Shown here one piece after another: positions 55,391 to 64,000 of a stretch of 64,000 nt of DNA. The notes below the pieces were generated by a model, which did no database searches, was not told where the DNA came from, and worked only from the letters and a program-made list of their open reading frames with translations. The position numbers and the translations under genes were made by a program. Source of the stretch: Affinundibacterium flavidum (lineage in GTDB: Bacteria > Pseudomonadota > Gammaproteobacteria > Burkholderiales > Burkholderiaceae_D); assembly GCF_014284175.1 (NCBI RefSeq), contig NZ_JACOGA010000001.1:62001-126000 (forward strand), written 5' to 3'. How positions within the stretch are numbered: the first letter of the stretch is position 1; every line of letters starts with the position of its first letter.

Positions 55391-55485
55391 GAGAGTCTTT
55401 CAAATGACAGTTATTCGAAACATCTGGGTGTAGGAACTAAATCTGCATTTGATTTAGGACCATCAGAACAGTGCATGTCTCGATC

Positions 55486-56616
55486 TTAGTCGACAAAATA
55501 ATGCGGCACAAAACGACTGGTATTCTTCGTAATTAAACTTTCATCTTCACGTATGCCTATACCTGCAGCTTCATTTCCGACCACCCATGCTCCAATCGAT
55601 GTATAGGCTGGCGTAATTCCATCATCAAATTTTGGCTGTGGTGCAAAAGCTTGATAGATAAAGCCTTCATGCCCATATTCACCCTCCGTATGCAAAACAT
55701 TTCCATCGGCATAAATAGAAATGTTTTCACCTTCGCGTGATAGCAGCGGTTTCTTCACAAAATTGCCACTAATGCGCCACGCTTCAGTATAGGCTGGCAA
55801 CAGATTAGGGTGGTCAGGAAATAATTCCCACAAGACTGGCAAAATGGCTTTGTTTGACAAGATCATTTTCCAGGCTGGTTCGATGATGCGCGCCGGGCGT
55901 TGCAACAAGTGAGTAGAAAACTGCTCGCGGCACAGCCATTCCCACGGATACAGTTTAAACAGATTGTCGATTTTTACATCCATGTCATCGACCAATTCCG
56001 CGTTGGCATCATCCCAACCCAAGCCGCCGATCAGACCTTGTTTAGTGGCGAAGCCAGCCTGAATCGCAGTGTCGCGAAGATAAGATAAATTTCCTATGTC
56101 TTCTTCACTATCTGCACAGGCGAAATGCACGACACCTTTGCCGTCGAATTTTTTCCATTGTTCTATCAATTTCTCGTGCAGAGAATTGAATTGATCCGTG
56201 TTGGGGAAAACATCTTGTAACCAATACCACTGCGCGACAGACGATTCGACCAAGCCAGTCGGCGTATCTGCATTGTATTCCAACATTTTTGGTGAACCCG
56301 TGCCGTCCCAACTAAGGTCGAAGCGACCATATAAAGAAAATTCTTGTTCACGCCAACTTTCTTCAACTTGTGACCAGAAAACTTGAGGGATAGCGAAGCG
56401 CTCATACTGCCCTTGGCGAACTACATGATCGACTGCTTGCAAACTCATTTGATGCAGATCAATTGTCGCTTGTTCCAATGTGTCGATTTGCGCACTGCTA
56501 AAACGGTAAGCGTAGCGTTCATCCCAATATAGGCCATCAATTGAATGATAGCTAAATCCCAGTTCTTCAAATTGGCGTTGCCAGCCAGATCGTGGCGTCA
56601 ATGATTCACGAATCAT
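55486..56616 (-). CDS. Glutathionylspermidine synthetase-like ATP-grasp protein (YjfC/YgiC type)
   Basis: A 376-residue protein. WDERYAYRFSSAQID, FALYGRFDLSWDG as FSLYGRFDLSWDG, KMLEYNADTPTGLVE, then KPLLSREGENISIY and the end GIREDESLITKNTSRFVPHYF. This is the C-terminal synthetase domain of glutathionylspermidine synthetase without the amidase. Such stand-alone proteins probably ligate a peptide or acid to an amine. It starts 5 bp behind a DUF1190-like gene, so they form one operon. Confidence 0.9.
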   Translation of the reverse strand: MIRESLTPRSGWQRQFEELGFSYHSIDGLYWDERYAYRFSSAQIDTLEQATIDLHQMSLQAVDHVVRQGQYERFAIPQVFWSQVEESWREQEFSLYGRFDLSWDGTGSPKMLEYNADTPTGLVESSVAQWYWLQDVFPNTDQFNSLHEKLIEQWKKFDGKGVVHFACADSEEDIGNLSYLRDTAIQAGFATKQGLIGGLGWDDANAELVDDMDVKIDNLFKLYPWEWLCREQFSTHLLQRPARIIEPAWKMILSNKAILPVLWELFPDHPNLLPAYTEAWRISGNFVKKPLLSREGENISIYADGNVLHTEGEYGHEGFIYQAFAPQPKFDDGITPAYTSIGAWVVGNEAAGIGIREDESLITKNTSRFVPHYFVD

Positions 56617-56621
56617 ATAGA

Positions 56622-57071
56622 CTAGCCTCCACCAGAAAAGCCGCGTGAACTTGATCCGAAACCACCACGGCTAACGCTACGGGTGACACTGCGACTCACT
56701 GCGTGATCGCTAAGTTGTGAGGTGCTGCCCGTGTATCGGCTACCTAAAAAATTTCGCTGTGCAATATCGCGTTGACCTTCGTAGTAACTTGGCCCCCAAT
56801 AGCGTCCGCTGTAGATGTGACCACCGGAAGTATTTCCGGTATGGGCGATTGTGTTGCTATTGGGTGGTGCTGGCTGTGGTTGGCAAGGATCGGTGCTACC
56901 CCAATCTTGCTGACAATCTTCCAAGCTCTTGTATTCGTCTCGAATGCTACCGCGGCCTGCGTTGGGATCATCACTGCCGCAGCCACTTAAGCCAGCAACG
57001 GCAGCTGAAGTGACTAGTACCAAAGGAAGGGATTGTGATACACGACGCTGCGTTTTTTGTTTGCTGCTCAT
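56622..57071 (-). CDS. DUF1190-like lipoprotein (YgiB/YjfM type)
   Basis: A 149-residue protein from the ATG at 57071, with AGGAGT 5 bp upstream; an upstream ATG at 57101 has none. A signal peptide ends in a lipobox (GLSGCGSD). YKSLEDCQQDW is the DUF1190 hallmark. The tail is Ser/Gly/Arg rich. It heads an operon with the ATP-grasp gene and possibly DUF350. Confidence 0.82.
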   Translation of the reverse strand: MSSKQKTQRRVSQSLPLVLVTSAAVAGLSGCGSDDPNAGRGSIRDEYKSLEDCQQDWGSTDPCQPQPAPPNSNTIAHTGNTSGGHIYSGRYWGPSYYEGQRDIAQRNFLGSRYTGSTSQLSDHAVSRSVTRSVSRGGFGSSSRGFSGGG

Positions 57072-57225
57072 CAGCACTCCTGTTATTTTGCGAGTTCTCA
57101 AGGATATTTAATCACAGTGCTTTGCCATTGTAATGCTGTAAAGCCCGCTTGTAATGGTCTTCGTTCTTTTGTTTTACCGTTGCGGTGGGCTTGTTGTTTC
57201 TTGGTTGGATCAGGGCTCGATAGAG

Positions 57226-58461
57226 CTAACTATGCGCAAATAAAGCCGCATGTATTTCTGGTTTGTAGTACTGCAAGTCAAAAATTTCGTTGGTTTTGAG
57301 TGTGCTCTCAACCTGATTAAATTCTATTTCTTGAGGATCGGTACACAGACCTGAGTGGTCAGATTTACTCGCTATTGCCATGCTCCACAAAGCTCCATAT
57401 AAAGGAATGAAGACGGCGTAAGGTCGAACCAGATCGAATGTTTTTTGTAAGCGAGTAAGCGTAATTTGGTAGCGTTCAGAATGATAAAACGCGCTACCTA
57501 AATGCAGCACGAGAGAGCCATGTGCATTCAAGCGTGCATAGCAAGCCTGAAAAAATTCTTCGCTCATGCACGATTCGGCTAAATTGCTGCCATTGGGCGC
57601 TATCGGGTCAGTCAGATCTAACAGAATTAAATCGTAATTTTCTTGATGATCCTGGACAAAGGCGAAGCCATCGGTATGAATTATCTGAACCCTGGGAGAA
57701 TCAAAAGCGTTTTTGTGGATAGAGACTAAATGTTCACGTGCCAGCTTAATCACCTCTTGATCGATCTCGCACAGGGTGATTTTTTGTATGCTTGCATACT
57801 TCAATAATTCTTCCGTCGATCCGCCATCGCCGCCGCCTATGATGAGGGCGGTTTGTGGCTTGCCATGTGTAATTGCAGCTGGGTGCACCAAGCATTCGTG
57901 ATAGTAGAATTCATCTTTTTCTGAAGTCATCATGGCACCATCAATGCGCATGATTTTTCCGAATTCCGGCGTGTCTGCGATTTGTATGTGCTGGAAGGGA
58001 CTTTGAACTTCCGCCAACACCTGATCAATTTGCGTTTGCATCGTGGTGTAAGGGCTTAAAAATTCTATTGCTGGTTCTGGCCTAATTTGTTGCAAACCAC
58101 GCTGTAATTCTTGGCGTGAAACTTGTTCCGGCTGAAAAATGGCGATTAACTGGTCGACAATGTGTCGTGCTTTTTGACTATTATCATTTTCAAAGTTGCA
58201 GACGTACACGTCCAATGTGACGGCATGACGTTCAGGCCAAGTGTGGATCGCGACGTGCGATTCGGCGAGGAGCAGAGTACCTGTGACGCCGGCCGCGCTA
58301 CCATCAGCATAGCTAAATGTATGAAATTTCTCGCCCACGATAGTCAAGCCAGCTTGGTTCGTGTGGTGACGGACTAATTCGCTTAAGCGCTTTTCTTCAA
58401 ATAATAGCGAGGGATCGCATCGACAATCAAAGCAATCCGCGGTGAGGTGCAAACCTTCCAT
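57226..58461 (-). CDS. S-adenosylmethionine decarboxylase-spermidine synthase fusion
   Basis: A 411-residue fusion. Residues 1-120 are a prokaryotic AdoMet decarboxylase: the cleavage site Glu67-Ser68 in LAESHVAIHTWPE makes the pyruvoyl group, and His73 follows. Residues 130-411 are a spermidine synthase: DGAMMTSEKDEFYYHE, LIIGGGDGGSTEE (209-214) and LILLDLTDPI. The two halves together make spermidine from putrescine and SAM. It lies 155 bp upstream of the DUF1190/ATP-grasp/DUF350 group on the same strand. Confidence 0.93.
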   Translation of the reverse strand: MEGLHLTADCFDCRCDPSLLFEEKRLSELVRHHTNQAGLTIVGEKFHTFSYADGSAAGVTGTLLLAESHVAIHTWPERHAVTLDVYVCNFENDNSQKARHIVDQLIAIFQPEQVSRQELQRGLQQIRPEPAIEFLSPYTTMQTQIDQVLAEVQSPFQHIQIADTPEFGKIMRIDGAMMTSEKDEFYYHECLVHPAAITHGKPQTALIIGGGDGGSTEELLKYASIQKITLCEIDQEVIKLAREHLVSIHKNAFDSPRVQIIHTDGFAFVQDHQENYDLILLDLTDPIAPNGSNLAESCMSEEFFQACYARLNAHGSLVLHLGSAFYHSERYQITLTRLQKTFDLVRPYAVFIPLYGALWSMAIASKSDHSGLCTDPQEIEFNQVESTLKTNEIFDLQYYKPEIHAALFAHS

Positions 58462-58639
58462 AAATCCGTCTAAAAATGATGTGAAAGTCGCAATTGTATT
58501 CTGTGACGCGCTGCTCTGGTAAAATAACGGACTTTATAGAATAAAACGATAATCTTAGTGCAATATATTTGCCCGATACCTAGGATAAAACCCGATTTGT
58601 TCTTTCGCACGATTTTATAAACTTATCTCCTCAGCCGCT

Positions 58640-60643
58640 ATGACATCCACTTTCCAGCCTGCAATTAGTTCTAAGATGGCCAATGCAATTCGCGCATTGT
58701 CTATGGACGCTGTTCAAAAAGCCAATTCTGGTCATCCAGGTGCTCCTATGGGCATGGCAGAAATCGCGGTTGCCTTGTGGGCAGGTCACTATCGCCATAA
58801 TCCAAGCAATCCAAAATGGGTCAATCGTGATCGTTTCGTTTTATCGAACGGTCATGGCTCGATGTTGCATTATTCCTTGTTACATCTGACAGGCTACGAT
58901 TTGCCTATGTCTGAGATCAGTAATTTCCGCCAATTGCATTCTAAAACGGCAGGTCATCCAGAAGTCCACATCACACCAGGCGTGGAAACGACCACAGGTC
59001 CACTCGGTCAAGGCATCACGAATGCTGTCGGTATGGCTTTGGCAGAAAAATTATTGGCTGCAGAATTCAACGTCGATGGCGCGAATATTGTTGATCACCG
59101 CACTTATGTGTTCATGGGCGATGGCTGCTTGATGGAAGGTATTTCGCACGAAGCTTGTTCTTTGGCGGGTACTTTGAAATTGAATAAATTGACGGCATTC
59201 TGGGATGACAACGGCATTTCGATTGATGGTCACGTAGAAGGTTGGTTCACCGACGACACACCAGCACGTTTTGAGTCTTACGGTTGGAATGTGATTCGTG
59301 CGGTGGACGGCCACAATGTCGATGCGGTAAATCAAGCGATTGTTGAAGCAAAAGCGTCGGATAAACCAACGCTGATTTGCTGCCGCACGATCATCGGTAA
59401 AGGCTCACCGAATATGCAAGGCACACACAATGTGCATGGCGCGGCTTTGGGTGATAAGGAAGTCGCAGCAGTACGTGCGAATATTGATTGGAACTATCCA
59501 CCGTTTGAAGTGCCGGCCGATGTGTATAGCGCATGGGATGCAAAAGCCGATGGCGCAAAAGATGAAGCCGAATGGAATGCTGTATTTGCCGCATACAGCG
59601 CTGCGCACCCAGCGAAGGCCGCAGATCTGACACGTCGTATGAACAATGTTTTACCAGCGAATTTTGATGAAGTCGTGAAAGCAGCGATTGCTAATACGGT
59701 CGAGAAAAAAGAAACGATTGCGACACGTAAAGCCAGCCAAAATGCAATTCAAGCATTCGCCCCAAGCTTGCCAGAATTCCTCGGCGGTTCTGCAGATTTG
59801 ACTGGTTCAAATCTAACTAACTGGAAAGAGTGTGTCGCAGTTCGCGCCAATCAAGCGGGTAACCATATCAACTACGGTGTACGTGAATTTGGTATGAGCG
59901 CGATCATGAATGGTATTGCTTTGCATGGCGGTTACTTGCCATTCGGCGCGACTTTCCTGACCTTCTCTGATTACAGTCGCAACGCAATTCGTATGGCAGC
60001 GTTGATGAAAATCCGTACGCTGTTCGTGTTCACACATGATTCTATCGGTCTGGGTGAAGACGGTCCTACGCATCAATCTGTCGAACATATCTCCAGCATG
60101 CGTTTGATTCCAAATTTGGACAACTGGCGTCCATGCGATACGGCAGAATCGACAGTGGCTTGGGCAGAATCGATTAAGCGCTTAGACGGTCCATCAACTT
60201 TGATTTTCTCCCGTCAAAACTTGCCGTTCCAAGAACGTAGCGCACAGCAAATCGCGGATATCGCACGTGGTGGCTATATTTTGCAAGACGCACCTGATGC
60301 GAAAGTCGTATTGATCGCTACTGGTTCTGAAATTGAATTGGCGGTGAAATCTGCCGCAGAATTAGCAGCGCAAGGTATTCCAGCGCGTGTTGTGTCTATG
60401 CCTTCTACCGACGTATTTGATCGTCAAGATAAAGCATACCAAATGAGTGTGTTAGGCAAAGGTTTGCCACGCGTGGCGATTGAAGCTGGCGTGACGGCGT
60501 TCTGGCATAAATATGTAGGCTTAGAAGGTGCTGTAGTAGGTATCGATACTTTCGGTGAATCTGCACCTGCTGGCGTTTTGTTCAAGTACTTTGGCTTCAC
60601 GGTCGATAATGTCGTGGCAAAAGTAAAATCCGTTTTAGCATAA
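58640..60643 (+). CDS. tkt: Transketolase
   Basis: A 667-residue enzyme with all three domains. Thiamine diphosphate binding: [13 protein letters not shown], then [13 protein letters not shown]. The active-site signature is [20 protein letters not shown] near the start and [16 protein letters not shown] in the middle. It moves two-carbon units in the pentose phosphate and Calvin routes. It is divergent from the spermidine gene and precedes a GNAT gene and gap. Full length. Confidence 0.96.
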   Translation: MTSTFQPAISSKMANAIRALSMDAVQKANSGHPGAPMGMAEIAVALWAGHYRHNPSNPKWVNRDRFVLSNGHGSMLHYSLLHLTGYDLPMSEISNFRQLHSKTAGHPEVHITPGVETTTGPLGQGITNAVGMALAEKLLAAEFNVDGANIVDHRTYVFMGDGCLMEGISHEACSLAGTLKLNKLTAFWDDNGISIDGHVEGWFTDDTPARFESYGWNVIRAVDGHNVDAVNQAIVEAKASDKPTLICCRTIIGKGSPNMQGTHNVHGAALGDKEVAAVRANIDWNYPPFEVPADVYSAWDAKADGAKDEAEWNAVFAAYSAAHPAKAADLTRRMNNVLPANFDEVVKAAIANTVEKKETIATRKASQNAIQAFAPSLPEFLGGSADLTGSNLTNWKECVAVRANQAGNHINYGVREFGMSAIMNGIALHGGYLPFGATFLTFSDYSRNAIRMAALMKIRTLFVFTHDSIGLGEDGPTHQSVEHISSMRLIPNLDNWRPCDTAESTVAWAESIKRLDGPSTLIFSRQNLPFQERSAQQIADIARGGYILQDAPDAKVVLIATGSEIELAVKSAAELAAQGIPARVVSMPSTDVFDRQDKAYQMSVLGKGLPRVAIEAGVTAFWHKYVGLEGAVVGIDTFGESAPAGVLFKYFGFTVDNVVAKVKSVLA

Positions 60644-60679
60644 GTAATTTTGACCGAGCGCAAGTGATCCAGACCCGAT

Positions 60680-61264
60680 ATGAATAAAATCAAGGAAATC
60701 CAATTACGTCGTGCCACAGTCGCTGATGCCGAAGCCATTGCGGCGATTCGCATCGAAGCTTGGCGCACGACTTATCGCGGTATGATCCCTGATAGCTATT
60801 TGGCTGAGATGGACATGAACGAAAACGTCCTGCACTGGCGTACGATATTGCAGGCATTGCCGGTCAAAGAAGATAGCTTGTGCGTCTATGTCGCAGTGAG
60901 TGAAGACGAAATTGTTGGCTTTGTCTCGGCAATGAAATTGCCAGAAGCGAAGTTGGATAAAGATGGCGAAATCAATGCCATTTATATTCGCCCACAATGG
61001 CAACGTTGTGGCATAGGCAAGCGCATGTTGCACAAAGCAGCTCGTTCCCTACAAGCGATGGGCTGCACCAGTTGCGTGATTTGGGTCATTGATGGCAATT
61101 CTCAAGCACGTAATTTTTACGAAGAACTCGGTGGAGAGATCCTCATCGAGCAAGATTTTAGTTGGGATGGATTGGACCTGACCGAAGTGGGTTACGGTTG
61201 GAGTGATTTGAATTTGATGATGGCATCGGCGGATGCAATGCCATTTCCGAAAGCGCTTCAGTAA
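60680..61264 (+). CDS. GNAT-family N-acetyltransferase
   Basis: A 194-residue GNAT: IQLRRATVADAEAIAAIRIE at the start, then the acetyl-CoA loop IYIRPQWQRCGIGKRML and the end ARNFYEELGG. It lies 36 bp behind tkt on the same strand. A substrate cannot be predicted. Confidence 0.9.
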   Translation: MNKIKEIQLRRATVADAEAIAAIRIEAWRTTYRGMIPDSYLAEMDMNENVLHWRTILQALPVKEDSLCVYVAVSEDEIVGFVSAMKLPEAKLDKDGEINAIYIRPQWQRCGIGKRMLHKAARSLQAMGCTSCVIWVIDGNSQARNFYEELGGEILIEQDFSWDGLDLTEVGYGWSDLNLMMASADAMPFPKALQ

Positions 61265-61293
61265 ATTTTCGGTCAAGTTGAAAAAGCTTTTAA

Positions 61294-61367
61294 CCGCAGA
61301 GGCGCAGAGTACGCAGAGTACGCAGAGTTCTTTTACCTAATGCTCCGCGTACTCTGCGCCTCTGCGG
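61294..61367. repeat. Dispersed palindrome (CCGCAGAGGCGCAGAG family)
   Basis: The arms 61294-61314 and 61347-61367 are perfect 21-bp reverse complements. The left one continues as direct repeats ACGCAGAGT in tandem. Such repeats are found in many copies in some proteobacteria. It lies between the GNAT gene and gap, and could end or stabilise transcripts. Confidence 0.8.
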
Positions 61368-61431
61368 CGAGATGTTAAGATTTTTTTGTGTTTTATTTTT
61401 TGTTGCTGTTTGTCTTTTTGGAGATTGAACC

Positions 61432-62445
61432 ATGACGATTCGCGTCGCAATTAACGGCTATGGCCGTATCGGTCGTAACATCCTTCGTGCACATTACGAA
61501 GGTGGTAAGTTTAAAAATGAAATTCAAATCGTTGCGATTAATGATTTGGGTAACGCAGAATCTAACGCGCATTTGACTCGTTACGATACAGCCCACGGTA
61601 AGTTTCCTGGCACGGTAAGCGTTGAAGGCGACACCATGATCGTCAACGGCGACAAGATCAAAGTATTTGCTGAACGTAATCCAGCGAATATCCCTTGGGG
61701 TGAATTGAATGTGGACGTCGTGTTGGAATGCACAGGCTTCTTTACGACAAAAGAAAAAGCGTCTGCACATTTGGCTGGCGGCGCAAAGAAAGTCATCATC
61801 TCCGCACCAGGTGGTAAAGATGTAGACGCAACAGTGGTATACGGCGTGAATCATGGCGTGTTGAAGGCAACTGATACAGTCATCTCTAACGCATCTTGCA
61901 CAACGAACTGCTTAGCACCATTGGCAAAACCATTGAACGATGCGATCGGTATCGAAAGCGGTTTGATGACAACGATCCACGCTTACACCAATGATCAAGT
62001 GTTGACAGACGTGATGCACGAAGACTTACGTCGTGCGCGTTCTGCAACCATGAGCATGATCCCAACTAAAACCGGTGCAGCAGCAGCGGTAGGTTTGGTC
62101 TTGCCAGAGTTGAACGGTAAATTGGACGGCTACGCAATGCGCGTACCAACCATCAATGTTTCTGTAGTTGATCTGACGTTCATTGCTAAGCGTGATACAA
62201 CAGTGGAAGAAATCAATAAAGTATTGAAAGAAGCATCTGAAGGTGCTTTGAAAGGTATTTTGGATTACAACACAGCACCATTGGTTTCTGTTGACTTCAA
62301 CCACAACCCAGCATCTTCTACTTATGACGAAACATTGACGAAAGTAAATGGTCGTTTGGTAAAAGTATCCAGCTGGTATGACAACGAGTGGGGCTTCTCC
62401 AACCGTATGTTGGATACGACAGTCGCTCTGATGAGTGCAAAATAA
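61432..62445 (+). CDS. gap: Glyceraldehyde-3-phosphate dehydrogenase, type I
   Basis: A 337-residue enzyme. The NAD-binding NGYGRIGRN (8-16) and the active-site [13 protein letters not shown] with the catalytic Cys156 are present; the His is in [10 protein letters not shown]. It oxidises glyceraldehyde 3-phosphate in glycolysis or works in the reverse way. A ribosome binding site, TTGGAGATTGAACC, precedes the ATG. Tkt lies just upstream. Confidence 0.96.
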   Translation: MTIRVAINGYGRIGRNILRAHYEGGKFKNEIQIVAINDLGNAESNAHLTRYDTAHGKFPGTVSVEGDTMIVNGDKIKVFAERNPANIPWGELNVDVVLECTGFFTTKEKASAHLAGGAKKVIISAPGGKDVDATVVYGVNHGVLKATDTVISNASCTTNCLAPLAKPLNDAIGIESGLMTTIHAYTNDQVLTDVMHEDLRRARSATMSMIPTKTGAAAAVGLVLPELNGKLDGYAMRVPTINVSVVDLTFIAKRDTTVEEINKVLKEASEGALKGILDYNTAPLVSVDFNHNPASSTYDETLTKVNGRLVKVSSWYDNEWGFSNRMLDTTVALMSAK

Positions 62446-62483
62446 TTTGTACCTTTTTACTGTAAGTGAATAGTAGTAATCAA

Positions 62484-62507
62484 GAGCCTCGAACTTTCGG
62501 GGCTTTT
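62484..62507 (+). terminator. Probable terminator behind gap
   Basis: AGCCTCGAA and TTCGGGGCT with a following TTTT form a stem with one G-T pair, about 40 bp behind the stop codon. Confidence 0.6.
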
Positions 62508-62548
62508 GTGTGTCATAGCTTGGTGTTGTTTACTTTTGGAGATTTACC

Positions 62549-63241
62549 ATGAACTTAAATCCACGCAAATTAATTACCGATAATAAGACCTTTTTGCTCT
62601 TTGTCGCGGGCATGATTTTGATGCGTAGCGCTTTGGCGGATTGGTATGTCGTACCATCAAGTTCTATGTATCCACATTTGCTGGAAGGAGATCGCGTGAT
62701 TGCGAACCGGATAGCTTATGACATTAAAGTGCCATTTACCGATGTGATTTTGAAGCATGTCGGCGAACCTAAACGTGGTGATATCGTGACTTTTAGCTCC
62801 CCCGCCGATGGTGTGCGTTTGATTAAACGTGTGATTGGTTTACCGGGTGATGTGGTTGAGATGCGTGACCAAAAATTGATTATCAACGGCGAGCCAGCTG
62901 ACTATGCTCAAGTTGATGCGCCTGATCCGACTTTCCTCACGCCTAAGCGTGAATATCCGAATCAACAATTGATGTACACCGAGTCTTTAGGAAATTTTCA
63001 GCACAATATCATTGTGATGCCAGAGCGTTCAGCCCTGCGCTCTTTTGATCCTGTGACTGTGCCAGCTGGTCACTATATGATGTTGGGCGATAATCGTGAC
63101 AACAGCAATGATTCTCGTTTTTATGGATTTGTTAAACGTGAGTTAATCACGGGGCGCGTCAATCGCCTGATGTTTTCGCTCGACTATGACAATTATTACT
63201 TGCCACGTTTTGAGCGTACCGGCGCTAAATTAAATCCTTAA
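62549..63241 (+). CDS. lepB: Signal peptidase I
   Basis: A 230-residue membrane serine protease: one N-terminal membrane segment (FLLFVAGMILMRSALA), the catalytic Ser39 in PSSSMYPHL and the general base Lys93 in RLIKRVIGLPGD; GDNRDNSNDSRFYGFV is box E. It cuts signal peptides of exported proteins. The protein is shorter than E. coli LepB and lacks the first membrane segment. It is not next to lepA, so it may be a second copy; another lepB could lie elsewhere. Confidence 0.9.
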   Translation: MNLNPRKLITDNKTFLLFVAGMILMRSALADWYVVPSSSMYPHLLEGDRVIANRIAYDIKVPFTDVILKHVGEPKRGDIVTFSSPADGVRLIKRVIGLPGDVVEMRDQKLIINGEPADYAQVDAPDPTFLTPKREYPNQQLMYTESLGNFQHNIIVMPERSALRSFDPVTVPAGHYMMLGDNRDNSNDSRFYGFVKRELITGRVNRLMFSLDYDNYYLPRFERTGAKLNP

Positions 63242-63260
63242 TTCGATTTCTAGAGAAGAT

Positions 63261-64000
63261 TTAGTTTGTTGGTTTAGCGACGTAGCCGAGTGCCGCTGAA
63301 ATTTGATCAGCGGTACTGATCAAGTCGCTTAACCAGGCTTCTTGTAAGCGATCTGCCGGAGCGGAGATCGACAAGCCAGCAATCATTTTTCCGCTGTCAT
63401 CACGAATTCCCGCCGCCATACAGCGCACACCCAATTCTAATTCTTCATTGTCGCGCGCATAGCCATTGCTGCGTACTGACGCCAATTCGCGCTCTAATTT
63501 TGCGACATCTGTAATCGAATTTTTATTATGTCCCGCCAAGCCAGTGCGTGTGATGTAAGCGCGTAGTGCTTTCGGCTCATCGATAGATAAAAATAACTTA
63601 CCAGTTGATGTCAAATGGAGTGGGGCGCGACCACCAATTGCGCGTACAACCTGCATTCCAGACCGTTCAGAAAAGGCGCGATCGATATACACAATCTCGT
63701 CCCCCTGACGTACCGATAAATTAATCGTTTGATTCGTGATGCGATGCAAATTGCGCATAAAGTCTAAGGCGGCTTCGCGTACATCGAGACGACTTTTGAC
63801 GATATTGCCCAGCTCTAGCAGACGCATACCGAGACGATAGGTACCAGTGTCTGCGCGATCAACAAAGCGCGTGATACACAGATCGTTCAGGATACGGTGT
63901 GCAGTGGACGGATGTAAGCCAGTCACACTAGCTAATTCTTTCAAACTGACAGGGTCGTGATAGCGAGACAGCGCATCTAATAATGAGACCATGCGCTCGA
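63261..64000 (-). CDS. IclR-family transcriptional regulator (partial, start outside window)
   Basis: The frame is open to the window edge; the first codons seen are ERM, and the family start (a few residues more) lies outside. The winged helix (SLKELASVTGLHPSTAHRIL) comes first, then the effector-binding domain with DEIVYIDRA, GGRAPLHLTSTGKLFL and RDDSGKMIAGLSISAP. A one-domain IclR repressor or activator of a catabolic operon; ligand and targets are unknown. It converges on lepB. Confidence 0.88.
   Translation of the reverse strand, partial: ERMVSLLDALSRYHDPVSLKELASVTGLHPSTAHRILNDLCITRFVDRADTGTYRLGMRLLELGNIVKSRLDVREAALDFMRNLHRITNQTINLSVRQGDEIVYIDRAFSERSGMQVVRAIGGRAPLHLTSTGKLFLSIDEPKALRAYITRTGLAGHNKNSITDVAKLERELASVRSNGYARDNEELELGVRCMAAGIRDDSGKMIAGLSISAPADRLQEAWLSDLISTADQISAALGYVAKPTN

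Overview
The window looks like the chromosome of a betaproteobacterium of the order Burkholderiales, most likely Oxalobacteraceae (an Undibacterium/Herminiimonas/Janthinobacterium-type organism). This rests on family recognition and gene order (the pncC, pgpA, thiL, maeB block, an AdoMetDC-spermidine synthase fusion, gcdH, transketolase next to GAPDH) and was not tested by alignment. Two thirds is ordinary core genome and one third is a mobile element.

Left flank (1-10.65 kb): the start of a DUF3369-type response regulator cut by the window edge, a secreted M1 aminopeptidase, a convergent M61 PDZ peptidase, a small decayed island (one gene with a signal peptide followed by a convincing integron attC site, then a tyrosine-recombinase C-terminal remnant beside tRNA-Ser(GGA)), murJ and an ABC-F ATPase of the Uup type.

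The mobile element (about 10.68-37.37 kb, 26.7 kb) is inserted in the anticodon arm of a tRNA-Arg(CCU) gene. The host gene is cut in two: its 5' part lies at 10650-10690 and its 3' part at 37355-37399, and the two share an 11-bp core. Neither junction rebuilds a whole gene, but the element carries its own intact tRNA-Arg(CCU) on the opposite strand at 10919-10993. Other cargo: a tyrosine integrase at the right end with paired TTYGTCCCA repeats at both ends; a DNA-binding protein and a DUF5906-like primase-helicase next to iteron-like repeats; a methyltransferase/DGQHR/unknown operon; a MobQ-type mobilisation module with a recognisable RSF1010-like nick site; a Phd/ParE-type toxin-antitoxin pair; a complete type I restriction system (hsdM, hsdS, hsdR) with a YgjP-like metallopeptidase; a DUF3892 protein; a metzincin-like lipoprotein broken by an in-frame amber codon; an XRE regulator; an unrecognised three-gene coiled-coil operon framed by a 41-bp direct repeat; and an ArdA-like antirestriction protein. 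No type IV secretion genes are present, so it looks like an integrative mobilisable element that depends on a helper.

Right flank (37.4-64 kb): glutaryl-CoA dehydrogenase, pyrF, pncC, a periplasmic binding protein, pgpA, thiL, a DUF6882-like protein, maeB, a secreted M4 thermolysin-like protease with two PPC domains, an isochorismatase-family hydrolase, a class I methyltransferase, YidB, a DUF4214-cyclophilin lipoprotein, rsmE, then a polyamine-linked cluster (DUF350 membrane protein, glutathionylspermidine synthetase-like ATP-grasp, DUF1190-like lipoprotein, SpeD-SpeE fusion), transketolase, a GNAT acetyltransferase, GAPDH, signal peptidase I and the start-truncated end of an IclR regulator.

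The strongest candidates for new biology are the split host tRNA with an element-borne replacement, the three-gene module at 32.7-34.5 kb, the methyltransferase-DGQHR operon, and the inverted and iteron-like repeats at 16.1-16.4 and 34.8-35.0 kb. All functional statements come from reading the sequence; no database search was run.
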